Shown: piece by piece, positions 1 through 11,489 of the stretch
Position numbering within the stretch: position 1 is the stretch's first letter
Layout of the letters: every line of letters starts with the position of its first letter
Assembly: GCA_034509755.1 (NCBI GenBank)
Contig: CM067543.1
Coordinates: forward strand, 13,702,954-13,766,953
Length of the DNA: 64,000 nt
Reading direction: 5' to 3'
From: Anisodus tanguticus
Lineage: Eukaryota; Streptophyta; Magnoliopsida; Solanales; Solanaceae
Position numbers and translations under genes: made by a program
Notes under the pieces: model-generated
What the model was told of the DNA's origin: nothing
What the model saw: the letters and a program-made list of their open reading frames with translations, nothing else
Database searches by the model: none

Positions 1-953
1 ATTCAGTGAAAGTTTTTTAGATGACATAATCGTAAAGTCCCTAAGAATTGTAGGTGGCATTTGACATCCTTAGAAAACATAATTTGAAGCTCAATCCATA
101 GAAATGTGTCTTTGATGTAGGCTCGAGAAGGTCCCTTGGATTCCTCGCATCTCATTGGGGGATTGATGCAAATCCGTACCAAATCAGATCTATTAAAAAG
201 ACACAGGATGTTCTCAAAAATGCTAAAGACATCCAAAAGATGATAGGGAGGATTGTGTTATTTGGAAGGTTCATATCAAGATCCTCCAAGCATTGTCATA
301 AGTTATTCAGTGTGCTAAGAAAGAAGAAGGACATCAAATAGATGCTGGAGTGTCAGCAAGCTCTAAAAGATTTAAAGAAGTACTTGTCTAACTCACCACG
401 TATAGCAAAGCTAAAGCAGGGAGAGCTCTCATTGGTTTACTTGGCGGTATCAGATGTGGCAGTAACTGCAGTTCTGGTTTGAGAAAAGAAAGGTATACAA
501 TCCCCGTTTATTACATTTGCAAGGCTTTGTCGAAAGTAGAAAACTGATATGCGCATCTAGAAAAGATGGACCTGGACCTGGTGGACACGACCCAAAAGAT
601 CAGGCCATACTTTTAGTGCCATCCTATATGTGTGGTAATAACTTTCCCCCTAAGGAACATCTTGCACAATCCTGAGTTATCCGGCAGGTTAGCTAAATGG
701 TTGATCAAAATATATGAGTATGATATCACTTACTGACACTGGATTGCTATCAAGTCACAATCCTTGGATGACTTCGCGACCAATTATAATACGAGCATAA
801 TGCCTAACGTCCAGAAGGAAGTGGTCCTGAAACCGAGAGCACTTTTGTGGAATGGACCATGTATACAGATGGGGATACAAATGTAAAAGGGAAAAGAATT
901 GGTATCGTCCTGATCACGCCTTCAAAAACATTAATCAGGCAAGACGTAAGTTG
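1..953 (+). pseudogene. Tat-type gypsy pol, part 1: end of RT, RNase H and start of second RNase H
   Basis: This is the host layer of the whole left half and is cut by the window edge. Translated pieces in shifting frames read as the RT thumb (LNPEKCVF-like near 90-120), a connection, an RNase H with an EYDITY-like end (near 715-735), then from about 841 the start of a second, archaeal-type RNase H (WTMYTDG). A second RNase H after the first is diagnostic of the Tat lineage of Ty3/gypsy. Several stops and shifts make it non-functional. The frame stops being pol-like at 953-958, where the Athila insertion begins, and resumes at 23207. The joined reading has the right length for the domain. Confidence 0.85.
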
Positions 954-958
954 TGTAT
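954..958 (+). repeat. Target-site duplication (left) of the Athila insertion
   Basis: The five bases TGTAT immediately precede the TG that starts the 5' LTR at 959. The identical five bases stand at 23202-23206, immediately after the 3' LTR end. Removing the insertion and one copy joins the two parts of the Tat second RNase H in one reading frame. Confidence 0.85.
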
Positions 959-2251
959 TGATGTGTTGTAGAATTGCGGCACATTTGATGTTTTTTTACG
1001 ATAAGTTTTACTTGTTTTTAAGCAAGTTTGTGTTGTTTTGATGTGTTTTATTTATTTTTCAGTTAATTTATAATAAGAAAGCAAGAACAAGGAAATTCTA
1101 GCAAATTCCCTTGATTTTGGAGTTGTACGGATCATACATATTTTTATGGACCGTACAATTCGACCGTCATCTGTGAGCATCAGGTAGAATGTTGGAATTC
1201 TAAGTAAAACAGGGACGGAGGATTTATACGATTTGTATTTTCCCACCATACATTCTAACTGAGTAATTGAAGAACAAGAGAAACAAGGATTGTACGGATC
1301 ATCCAAATTGGCCGTCGAAGTTAACCGTACAATTTTATATGCACCGTACTTAATTGTACGGTTCATACTATTTAGCGACAGAGGCTGTTTTGTCATTGTT
1401 TAATTTTGAGTTTTCGGACTTGTATAAATACTTTTTAGGATTTCGTATGTTTTTTATCATCTGTATTATGTCTTGTATCATTAGTATCGAATACTCTAAA
1501 TATTTCGAGGCTTTTAAGAATAAGTTATTATTCAATTGTAAATTTCAATGAACAATTTTAAGCTTTTTGTTATCATCAATATTATGAGTAGCTAAATTTC
1601 ATTATGAGATTGTGAACCCAATGATGGGTGTTATGCGAATAGGTTTTTAATCTTGATATACAAATAGTATTTAATTATCTCTCTTTCATTCATGTCGATA
1701 GTGGTTGCAAACATTAACTTAAGCCATAAATTCTGCTTTATTTGGAAAGGTGAGTAGGGTTTGATAGGGATAATTAACAAGGACTCAGGATGTTAACTCT
1801 CATTTAATAAACTCACTTAGGGATAAGAGGAGTGTACTTGACATAATTAATAGTTCTTAATTTCACTCTTCTATATTTGAGAAAATCATGAACAGAAATA
1901 CTTCCTAACTATTGGGATATATTAGGAGGTCACATAGAGATTAAGTGCATACATTACACAATCCATTAGGAGTATATCACACTAATACCTAAAGCATAAC
2001 ATCTAACTTAGCGGGGACACAATTTTGGTTTCTTAATCATATTAATTTCAGTTAATTTAATATAGCCGTTAGAATTACACAAACTTTTACAACTTTACGA
2101 AATTATTACAAACACCTAAATCAAGTACTACACTATGATAGAAACATTTTCACACCATATTCCATGTGGTATTCGACCCCAACCTAGTTGAGTTACTATA
2201 TTTGACAACGTCCTCTTTACGTCATTTAAGAGGTGTAATTTGAGCGTATCA
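959..2251 (+). repeat. Athila-type 5' LTR
   Basis: It starts TG at 959 and ends CA at 2251. The right end was set by alignment to the 3' LTR remnant (22872-23201), which matches 1921-2251 throughout. Length is 1293 bp. The 1120-1365 stretch carries several ACCGTACAATT/AATTGTACGG motifs in both orientations. Short open frames inside it (847-1041, 1354-1551, 1052-1396 on -) are chance frames. Confidence 0.85.
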
Positions 2252-2256
2252 AATTT

Positions 2257-2274
2257 TGGTGTCATTGCCGGAGA
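2257..2274 (+). other. Degenerate primer-binding site, tRNA-Asp type
   Basis: Six bases after the LTR end, 18 bases match the plant tRNA-Asp 3' complement (TGGCGCCGTTGCCGGGGA) at 14 positions. This primer is typical of Athila elements. The mismatches are all transitions, as expected from decay at methylated sites. Confidence 0.75.
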
Positions 2275-2369
2275 ATACGATTTTGAAATTACTAAAGAGT
2301 GTTTGATTTACTTAAAGTCCTTTTCTATTCCACCACACTTTATTTTCTTTTTCTTGTGAACCAGGTGAC

Positions 2370-3736
2370 ATGGAAGGTAGAAAGCGGCAGACGTAGAGGT
2401 AATGGTGGTAGGGGAGGAAATGCAATTCCCCCACCACCAGAAATTGAAGATGAATGATAAAATGTATTCATTGATCTTCTTCAGGAGGTAGAATATGCAA
2501 CAACCATTGTTCCTCCAAGGGATGGTGCAAACTTCAAGATCGATAGTTCGCTCTATCATCTACTAAAGATTGAGGGTTATTTCTGGAATTCCACCAATAA
2601 TGACCCACGTCAACACTTGAAAAATTTTCTTGGTTTGTGTCAAACAGACACTCGGAACATGACTTCTCCAGATGCACTCCAACTTCTGATTTTCAATTAC
2701 TCATTGGTCGGTGAAGCTAGGGAATAGTTTGAGAAGTTTCCCCATAATTCTATAAGCACTTGGACGGAGCTCGTGAGCTTATTCCTACGGAAGTAGTTTC
2801 CCCCAAGTAAGAAAGTTGTTCTTCAGGACAAAATATTCGATTTCAAATAACTCCAGGGAGAGCAACATTATGAGGCTTGGGAGAGGTTCAAGTTTTATCT
2901 GATGTAGTATCCAAATCATGGTTTTCCTGAAAATATTCTGAAGGAGAAGTTCTATACTGGGCTAGATTTGATGATGCAATCAGTAGAACATAATGCAACA
3001 TGAGGATGTTTTATGGATAAGACCTTCACTCATATAACCAATTTTCTTGATAAGATGACCATGCATAATCAAGCATGGCATTCGGGTGGCAACGATGTAG
3101 TGGATTTTGGTGCTCTTTTATTGAATAATGTGGTGAAAGAGAACCAAGTCGGAGATCACACTATTGCTCAGTTGGCTCCCAACATTAGTCTGCTGACCAA
3201 AAGGATTGATGAGGATGAGATAAAGAAAGTGAATTCACTTGATGAGATATAGACACTACTGAATGGATTGTATTAGACACAACTTTCCGAGGGGTTATTA
3301 GAAGCAAAATTACCAGGGGTCTGGTTATCAAAACCAGAATCAATGGAAACCACAACAACAAGGGCAAGGAAATCAGTTTGGGCTAAATGACTATGGTGGC
3401 TTGAACTAAGGGAATTACAACAACAATGGTAACTTTAGAAATGGGAGTTACAATGCTTATATTCCACCTAAGGGTCAATCGTCTAATTCACAGCACTGGT
3501 GAGAGGGTCATTCGAATGATCAAGGTAGTTCCAAATTGGAGAGTATGATCGAGCATGTATTAGCCAACCAAGATAAAACTGACAAGTCGATGAAAGGCAT
3601 GACTAAAGTGGTGGGGTCTTATACTGCTTCTATTCAGAAACTTGAATCACAGATGAGAGACCTTTTGAGAGAACAATATCTGAAGCAGAGGGGTCAGCTT
3701 CCAAGTGACACAATTCAAAATCCAAAGAACAATTAA
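2370..3736 (+). pseudogene. Athila-type gag (capsid precursor), broken
   Basis: An ATG at 2370 starts a frame that soon breaks. From about 2521 the conserved retrotransposon gag region is legible (DPRQHLKNFLGLCQT, SLVGEARE, FEKFPHNSISTW, GCFMDKTFTHIT) up to about 3250. A Q/N-rich linker follows, then the Athila gag C-terminus (QMRDLLREQ, LPSDTIQNPKNN) ending at 3736. At least six in-frame stops, several from TGG to TAG or TGA changes, and shifts near 3250-3540 prevent translation. The product would have formed the virus-like particle in the cytoplasm. Confidence 0.8.
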
Positions 3737-4188
3737 GGTGACTTAGATAATTTTAATATTATTACTACTCGGAGTGGGAAACTACTTCAAAGTGAAACTA
3801 ACAAGGTTTTTGAATTGGAGCCTGTAGAGGTAGAAGAAGAGGCATTACTTGATGTACCAAGTGTTGTTGATGAAGTATCTATCACAGATGTGATTGTTGT
3901 TGAGGTTGATAGTATTCTAGGAAATTCAAAGGCTCCAGAGGTGAGCACTAAAAAGGGAAAAAACAAGGTAATAGTGGCTCTAAGACCATTGACATGGGTA
4001 TTTAAATCTTCACCTCCCATTCCTCAAAAGTTGGTAAAGAATACTGAAGATTCTAAATGTCAGAGATTCTATAGTTGAAGCACCTTTCGATGAATATTCC
4101 ATTCTTGGATGTCTTTCAGGAAATGCAAGGGTTTTCCAAGTATCTAAAATAGTTTATCACAAATAAGAGGCCAATTAATCATGATATA

Positions 4189-4929
4189 GTGGGTGTGACT
4201 CACCGTGTGAGATCAATTTTTTCTACCGCCAAGGTCCAAAAGAAGGAAGATCCAGGGGCCTTCACTATTCTTTGCACTACCGGTCAGCATGATTTCGCCA
4301 GAGCCCTTTATGATCGTAGGGCTAGTATTAACTTGATACCACTTGCTATTTACAAGCCATTAGGGTTAGGTATGCCGAGGCCGACTAGTATGAGATTACA
4401 GATCGTGGATAGATCAATTAAGAGGCTGGTGGGAGTAGTTGACGATGTACTTATTTGTGTAGGTGAGTTTCTTCTTCTTGCAGATTTCATAATACTTGAC
4501 TATGATGTTGACAAATACATTCCGATCATATTGGGTTGACCTTTCCTTTATACTCGAAGGAAACTCATGGATTCATAGAAAAATGAGATCAAATTCAGGG
4601 TGAACGATGAGAAAGTCATATTCCAAGCGAGCAAGGATATGAAATTGCCGAGTAATTATGAGAGTATATCGGTGATTGGTATAGTGGATATGATCAAAGA
4701 AACTGTTGAAATCAAGATGGAAGAGGAGTGTCTCGAAGAGACTCTAGCTATGATTCTGGTAAATTTTGATGGCGATGATATGGAGGGATATGTAGAGACT
4801 ATGAATTCATTGGTAGGATCGGGTTCATATAATTACCAGCCAAAGACACTTTCTCTTGATTTAGAGAATAGGGCAACTCCTCCGAAAAAACCATTAATTA
4901 TTGAACCACCAAAGTTGGAGCTGAAGTAA
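4189..4929 (+). pseudogene. Athila-type aspartic protease region and spacer before RT
   Basis: Two open stretches (4189-4539 and 4600-4929) are separated by a stop. The first reads as the Athila protease: LYDRRASINLIPLAIYKPLGLG, with residues RR where the active-site triplet is usually D-L-G or D-S-G, then VDRSIKRLVG and a C-terminal IILG motif. The second is the variable linker leading to RT. The altered active site and stops indicate a dead enzyme that would have processed Gag-Pol. Confidence 0.75.
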
Positions 4930-6330
4930 CTTCTATCTCACCTGAGTTATTAGTTTCTAGGTTCGAATAAAACTTTACCCGTAATTCTGTCTGCATTATT
5001 GACTAAAGAGTAGCCGAAGAGGATACTAGATGTGTTGCAAAAATATTGGCGAGCTATTGGTTGGACCATAGCTGATATTCGAGGGATTCCCTCCAAAATT
5101 TGTGAGCACAAGATCCATCTTGAGGAGGATAGTACACCAAACATGGAACACCAGAGAAAGTTAAATCCACCTATGTAAGAGGTGGTAAAAAAGGAGATCA
5201 TCAAATGGTTAGATGCTAGAGTTGTTTACCCAATTTCTGACAGTCCATTGGTTAGTCCAGGGTAGTGCGTTCCGAAAAGGGCGGCATCATGGTGGTGCCA
5301 AATGCAAAGAATGAGTTGATCCCACAAAGAACAGTCTCTGAATGGAGATTTTATATGGAGTATAGGAGGATGAATGTTGCAACTTGCCGAGACCATTTCC
5401 CTATGCCTTTTAGTGATCAAATGCTTGATCGGCTAGCGGGACGGTCATATTACTACTTCCTGGATGGCTATTCTGGCTACAATCAGATCAATATTGCTCT
5501 TGAGTACCAAGAAAAACTACATTCACATGTCCCTATGCACTTTTGCTTTCACCGAATGCCCTTTGGGTTGTGCAATGCTCCATCCACGTTTCAGAGGTGT
5601 ATGATGTCTATCTTCTCAGACATGGTTAAAGACTTCTTGGAAGTTTTCATGGATTACTTCTTAGTTGTGGGAGATTTGTTTGATGACTTTCTTGACCACC
5701 TGGGTCAAGTGTTGAAGCGATGCAAAGATACTAATCGTGTTCTAAATTGGGAGAAGTGACATTTTATGGTAAAAGAGGGGATTGTTCTAGGACACAAAAT
5801 TTCTGAAAATGGAATTGAGGTCGATAAAGCTAAAATTGAGGTAATTGCCAAACTTTCTTCACCTATATCTGTTATGGGAGTTTGCAGCTTTCTTTGACAT
5901 ATGGGTTTCTATAATCACTTCATTAAGCACTTCTCAAAAATTGCTAATCTGATTCGTAAGCTTTTTGGAAAAGAGTCTAAGTTCATATTTGATAAGATGT
6001 TCCTTAAAGCCTTTGAAGAATTGAAGTAGCTACTCACTTCGACTCCTATTATTAATTCTCCAGATTGGTCACTGCCATTTGATTTAATGTGAGATGCTAG
6101 TAGTTTTACTATTGAGGTAGTGCTTGGTCAATGGAATAATAAGATCATGCACCTAATCTACTATGCTAGAAAGACTCTCAATGCTGCCTAGATGATTTAC
6201 ACTATAACAAAACAAGAGCTTTTGGCTATTGTTTATGTGTTCAAGAAATTTCAAGCGTACATGTTGGGTTCGAAGGTGGTTATGTAAATAGACCATGCAG
6301 CTTTAAGGTATCTGATGGAAAATAAGAAAG
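4930..6330 (+). pseudogene. Athila-type reverse transcriptase and RNase H, broken
   Basis: RT palm motifs are clear between 5265 and 5759: YRRMNVATCRDHFPMPF, FLDGYSGYNQI (first catalytic Asp kept), MPFGLCNAPSTFQRCM and FMDYF in place of FMDDF, so one of the two box aspartates is Tyr. The thumb follows (GIVLGHKISENGIEVDKAKI, near 5775-5850), then RNase H pieces to about 6330 (TITKQELLAIVYVFKKF, IDHAALRYLM). Stops at 5757, near 6030, 6090 and 6190, plus frame changes, break it. Confidence 0.8.
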
Positions 6331-7094
6331 CTAAGCCTAGGTTGATTCACTGGGTTTTATTACTGCAAATGACTTTGACTTTGATGTCAATGACCGAAAA
6401 AGGTCAGAAAATCAAGTTGTTGATCATGCATCGCGGCTTGAAGAAGATGGAAATTGATTATGTTGTTCCTGATGAAAGGCTTTTGGCCTTGTCCTGTGCC
6501 ACCACTCCTTGGTACGCTGATATTTCCAATTATCTGGTTATCGGTCTTATTTCTGAACAGATTAAGAACTATCCGAAGAAGAAATTCTTAAGGGATTGTC
6601 GCCAGTATCATTGGGATGAGCCTTACGTGTTCCGAATGTATGCTGAAAATATGATTCGGGTGTGTGTTTCTGAAGAAGAGGTAATGGCTATTCTGAAGGC
6701 ATGTCATGACTCTCTGGTTGGGGGTCATCATAGTGAAAACTGGACTGCAACAAAAGTTCTTGAATGTGGGTATTCCTGGCCCACCATGTACCATGATGCT
6801 AATATGATAGAAAGGTCATGTGACCAATGCCAATGGCAGGGAAGAAATCTGAGGAAGCACGAGATGCCCTTAAATTTTGTCATAGAGGTGGAGTTGTTTG
6901 ATGTATGGGGGATCTACTTCATGGGTCCTTTTGTGAGTTCATGTGGAATGAAATATATCCTGGTTGATGTTGATTATGCCTCGAAATGTGTAGAAGCAGT
7001 GGTAAAGCACTACCATGGCTGCATTGACGGAGACAAAATTATGGATAGGCACCATCTAAAGTATGGATACACTCCTGATCCCGATCTCAAGTAA
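6315..7094 (+). pseudogene. Athila-type integrase with catalytic core deleted
   Basis: The 259-residue open frame starts in the RNase H/integrase linker. It shows the integrase zinc-binding region (ACHDSLVGGHHSENWTATK then CDQCQWQG, H-H-C-C type), followed by the start of the core (DVWGIYFMGPF, YILVDVDYASKCVEAV). At about 7003 it jumps to KHYHGC, which matches the extreme C-terminus of Athila integrases. Most of the core, with the second Asp and the Glu, is absent. The rest of the frame to 7094 is the normal tail, so this looks like an internal deletion of several hundred bases. Confidence 0.75.
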
Positions 7095-7970
7095 ATGGGT
7101 AACACTATCGTGCCACGACATTAAATCAAATGCTACTTGGGAGGCAACCCAAGTTTAATTTTTGTATTTTCTCTTTGTTACTTAATTTTAGTTTTTATTG
7201 TTTTTGGATGTCTTGATGTTTGCTGGTGTGATAGGTTAGCAAGATCCTAACGAAAATGAAAATATGCAGGTGTCAGGTGTCCAGTAAAATATATGAACCG
7301 TACAATTTTGTTCAGACCATATTGTTCCACCGTTCTTGAATAGGAGACTTAAGCTGCTCACTATTTTGGGTAGCCTTCATAAGGGCCAAAATATATGGAT
7401 CGTACACAATTGTACAGTGACTGTTATGGTCCGTATTTTTTTGCCACGTCATTAATGAACTCAGGTAAGTTTTCTAACTAAGCGCACCTTATAAAATTGT
7501 ACGCATCATACAAAATTGTACGGAGCGTACAATTATCGTGACAGTCAGCCCAAAAGTTTAAAACCTTCAGTGGAACCCCCACTTTTCCCACTTCAACTCA
7601 AAATCAAAACTCAACCATATTACTCCCCTATAACTGATCATCTCCCCCATGACCTATCATCCCACAACGTCCATTACTCTCCATAAATAATCCCCACTAA
7701 CTGATTGCACCTTACCCGCTCTCCCCCAGTCTCTGCGCACAACCCTAAGCTCACAACTTAGCATCGACATTGTGCTTGATACTTGTTTTCTTGAAAAATT
7801 TCAATTGATCAGGTATGTTGATATTTCAACTCTCTTTTAAATGCATTCTCATGATGATAAGTAAGGTTGTTGTTTATTCGTGATTATGGGTAGATAAAAT
7901 TGTACCTGGGGTTACAAATTGACATGGGATACTTGTGCGATTTGAAATATTTTGAATTGTTTTGTTGAGG
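7095..7970 (+). other. Athila post-pol untranslated region, first part
   Basis: No gene. About 7108-7155 matches the conserved stretch after Athila pol (CGACATTAAATCAAATGCTA then GGGAGGCAACCCAAG). Further on, 7296-7533 repeats the ACCGTACAATT-type motifs found in the 5' LTR. The region is interrupted at 7975 by a gypsy insertion and resumes at 13867. Confidence 0.7.
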
Positions 7971-7975
7971 GTGGG

Positions 7976-9155
7976 TGATTAAAATAAGGCCATGAACTTA
8001 AGTTTTCAACATGAGTCGTGAGGTGATTTACTAGGAGTGCCGAAGATTGCTAACCATCCTATGGTGACATGCCTAACGTGGAATGGAGTATGGAGTGGAA
8101 TTGAAGAAAAGACATGAAGATCTAAGCCAAGTGACATTAATTTTTGGCTTTTATGTAGGTCTTGGCCGAGACCAACTTTTAGCTAATTTTAATTCCTAGC
8201 TTAATTTCCTTATATCTTAATTACTAGGCCATGTAATATGATAAGATGACTAGGCCGAGAACCATATAGAATGAGAAGCTTTCAACGTGCCCCAAGGAGG
8301 TAATTCATGAACTAGCTAGTTCATGCAATTATCTACATGGATGATACGAAGGGTGGCGTAGAGAACATGAAGAGTTGGGCCTTTTCCCTTCTCCCAAACC
8401 AGTCGAACACCTTTCCCTTTCCCATTCGGTTGAGTGCCATGTTTGTGTCTTTCTTATTAAATCTTCTAGAAGGTCTAGAACTAGTATAAATAGGAGATGT
8501 AATTGATGTAAGGGGACAACAAAGTTTTATGAAATATATTTGAGTTTACTCAAACTTGTTAAGTTTTTAACTTTTCTATTGTTATCTTAGTCGGACCTTT
8601 TGTGGTCTAAATCCTTGGTGTAGGTCTATTTAGAACTTTTGTGAATGAACTATACCCAAGCCAAGGTTCTATCCGGTTACTTGTTACAAACACATTGAAG
8701 GTCTTCTCGACCTACATTACCTTACCCGCACACAATGTTTTTATCAATTTTGTGCCCCGTCCTTGTCCAAACTACCTAATCCTTGCACCCTAATACACTC
8801 TATCACTTCCCCAACTCACACCCAAAAGGTCGTCAATCGACTCCTCTCACAAACACTCGAAACCTCCAATCAATTCCCCACCATCCTGATCGCACCCCTA
8901 TTCCGGCAAACTTATTATCTCAACCAATTTTTGCCACCTTACCACTACCCAACCACCATCATAACCTACAACGTGTCTAGTTCATCCCCTCCAAACTCCT
9001 TAGCCCAATACCCTCCAGATTCTCCCGCACTTCCCCACAAAACACACACTGCCGGAAAACTAGCTAACCTCCATTTGACCCCCATTTTGGTATTCACCTG
9101 GTCCCAATCCAACGGCGACCCACCTAACCATACAATAGCCTCCTTATATACATCA
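7976..9155 (+). repeat. 5' LTR of gypsy family B copy 1
   Basis: It begins TGATTAAAATAAGGCC and ends ATATACATCA, as do its relatives at 12630-13861 and 19659-20930. Length is 1180 bp. It carries one unit of a 23-bp GGWCCTTTTGTGGTCC-type repeat at about 8593, where the other two LTRs have four. The Pro-rich open frames at 8763-9212 lie wholly inside it and are chance frames. Confidence 0.85.
8485..8493 (+). promoter_or_regulatory. Putative TATA box of the family B LTR
   Basis: TATAAATAG lies in a well-conserved part of the LTR and recurs at 13124 and 20163 in the other two copies. A conserved TATA box in mid-LTR is where the element promoter is expected. Activity cannot be judged from sequence. 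Confidence 0.6.
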
Positions 9156-9158
9156 GTT

Positions 9159-9170
9159 TGGTATCAGAGC
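9159..9170 (+). other. Primer-binding site, initiator tRNA-Met
   Basis: TGGTATCAGAGC stands three bases after the LTR end at 9155. It is an exact match to the standard plant initiator-Met primer complement. Confidence 0.9.
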
Positions 9171-9199
9171 AAGGTCTTTCCATCCCACGCCTTGACATT

Positions 9200-9451
9200 A
9201 TGGCTAACATAAAGGAAGAACTACGGAGGATCATAAGTGGCTTATTTGCGAAACAAGTGCAAACCTTGATAAGAGAATTTGTGGGGCATGCCGAGAGCAA
9301 TAATGGCAAGTTTGGGGTTGTACAAAAAATCCCAAGGCATGAAAGTGAAGAATATCAAGAGTGTAAGGATTGTTTTGTTATTGAGGAACCCGAAGTCATG
9401 GAGGCCCTAGAGGAAGATGTTAATGTTGTTATTCTGGAACCCGAAGTCATT
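9200..9451 (+). pseudogene. Residual gag C-terminus of family B copy 1
   Basis: An open frame from an ATG near 9200 encodes about 84 residues (MANIKEELRR, then EFVGHAESNNGKFGVV and an acidic stretch) before the frame meets the inverted segment. No capsid domain or zinc knuckle is seen, so most of gag is missing. A 14-base direct repeat (GAACCCGAAGTCAT) occurs at about 9387 and 9438. Confidence 0.55.
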
Positions 9452-9651
9452 ACCTTTAGCCTTTCATCTTCGTTTACCAATTGGAGAGCATATGGTTTAG
9501 GATGGTTACGGGTATGTAATTTCAATTTGTCCACTATTTCAATGGAGGCCATGTTGGTACAACTTCCTCCATCAACGATCATATTGTATACCTTATCGTT
9601 TACCTTGTATCGAGTGTAAAATAGTTGCTCTATTTGTGTCTCCTCCCGTTC
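9452..9651 (-). pseudogene. Inverted N-terminal half of the protease domain (family B copy 1)
   Basis: Read on the - strand, this segment gives the start of a gypsy protease: EQLFYTRYKVNDKVYNMIVD then GGSCTNMAS, with the active-site region D-G-G, and on to NEDERLKV. The C-terminal half (ALVSFRVGKYEDEIWCDILP, LLGRPWQFDRKVQHDG) is on the + strand directly to the right. Both halves together make one complete domain without missing residues, so about 200 bp has been flipped in place. Confidence 0.8.
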
Positions 9652-10990
9652 TTCAAACAAGCTCTTGTTAGTTTTCGGGTTGGTAAGTATGAAGATGAGA
9701 TATGGTGTGACATCCTACCTATGGATTCTTGTCATATTTTATTAGGTCGGCCATGGCAATTTGATAGGAAAGTGCAACATGATGGAGAAAAGAATTTATA
9801 TTCTTTTGAAAATGATGTTAAGAAGATCCGGTTGGTACCATTGTCACCTAGTGTAGTAAAGAAAATGAAGATCTAAATTTCCAAGAACCACAAGGAGAAA
9901 TCTGAGACCCTCTTGCTTGATGCATGGGAGATCGAAGAGGAGTTGTAGAAGGGGAGTCCCATATATGCATTGAAGTGCAAGGATAAGAAGAGTCTTTTGG
10001 GAGATGCGGTTGAGGATGCCGACTTGAAAGAACTCTTGATGAAATTTGAAGATGTATTTCCGGATGACCTTGCACCCGGATTACCACTAATAAGAGGTAT
10101 TGAACATGCTATTGATTTTATTCTGGGAAGTTTATTACCTAATCATCCAGCCTATAGATGCAATCTAGAAGAGGCCAAGGAAATGCAAAGACAAGAATGA
10201 ATTATTAGAGAAAGGCTTTGTCCGAGAAAGCCTTAGTCCATGTGTAGTACCCGCCCTGTTGGTGCCAAACAAATATGGAACTTGGCGCATGTGTATCGAT
10301 AGTCGAGCGGTCAATAACATCACCATGAAGTATAAGTTTTCTATGCCGAGATTGGATGATCTTTTGGATGAATTGAGTGGTGCCAAGTTGTTCTCCAAGA
10401 TATATTTGAGGAGTGGCTACCATCAAATGAGGATACAATAGGGAGATGAGCAGAAGACGGCTTTCAAAATCAAGTATGGCTTGTACGAGTGGCTTGTGAT
10501 GCCATTTGTATTGTGTAATGCTCCCAGCTCTTTCATGAGGCTCATGCACGAGGTGCTACGACTATTCATGGGTAAATTTGTTGTTCTTTACTTAGATGAT
10601 ATCTTGATTTATAGTCCAGATGGGGAATCTCACTTGTCGCATCTAGAAGCTCTATTTGAGAAGTTAGAGAAGTAAAGTTGAATGGAAAGTTAGAAAAGTA
10701 TGCTTTTATGATTACTAGTGTCCCATTCTTAGGGTACATAGTATCATCCGAGGGCATTCATGTGGACCCATCCAAAGTGGAAGCTATCTGGAGTTGGCCC
10801 GAGCCTACGAATGTAAGTGAGGTATGAATTTTCCATTCTTTGACATCTTTCTATCATCGTTTCATTTAAGATTTTAGTACCCTTGCTGCCCCTATCACTG
10901 AACGAATGAAGAAGGATGAGTTGAAATGGTCCCAAGGAGCACAAAGAACTTTTGAAACCTTGAAGGGAAGGTTATGTGAAGCACCGGTTC
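9652..10990 (+). pseudogene. Protease C-terminus and reverse transcriptase, family B copy 1
   Basis: The protease tail (9660-9876) is followed by the pre-RT region (FEDVFPDDLAPGLP near 10050) and RT: NKYGTWRMCIDSRAVNNIT, MPRLDDLLDEL, MPFVLCNAPSSFMRLM and YLDDILIYS. The first catalytic position reads FSKIYLRSGYHQ, with Tyr where gypsy RTs have Asp. The same change is found in copy 2. Stops at 9876, 10198 and 10441 and frameshifts near 10200 and 10675 break it. Confidence 0.8.
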
Positions 10991-11370
10991 TAGCTATTCC
11001 CAACTTTGAGAAACTATTTTAGGTTGAATGTGATGCTAGTGGAGTTGGTGTTGGTGCCATCTTGATTCAAGATAAGCGACCTATTTCTTTCTTTAGTGAA
11101 AAATTGGGTGGTGCACGACTCAATTATTCTACTTATGACAAAGCATTTTATGTTATTATGAGATCCTTGGTCCAATGGGAATATTATTTGAGGCCAAAAC
11201 CTTTTGTCTTATATTCGGATCATGAATCCTTGAAGTATTTACATGGGCAAAGAAAGTTGAATCCAAGACATGCTAAGTGGGTGGCGTACTGGCAAACTTT
11301 CACATTCTCTACAAGGCACAAAGATGGCAAGTCCAACATAGTGGCGGATGCATTTTCCCGAGCAATGTAA
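10991..11370 (+). pseudogene. RNase H domain, family B copy 1
   Basis: VECDASGVGVGAILIQDKR carries the first catalytic Asp, YSDHESLKYLHGQ the later Asp, and DGKSNIVADAFSR the end of the domain. The catalytic Glu region reads YDKAFY, with Ala in place of Glu, whereas copy 2 keeps YDKEFY. A stop near 11023 and the frame end at 11370 separate it from RT and integrase. Confidence 0.8.
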
Positions 11371-11489
11371 TGTTGACCATGCTTGAACAAAAACTTGTGG
11401 GATTTGAAGTGCTAAAGTAATTCTATGAACGAGATCTTGAGTTCAAAGACGTAATGATAGAATGTAATAATGGAGTTCATGGATCTTAT

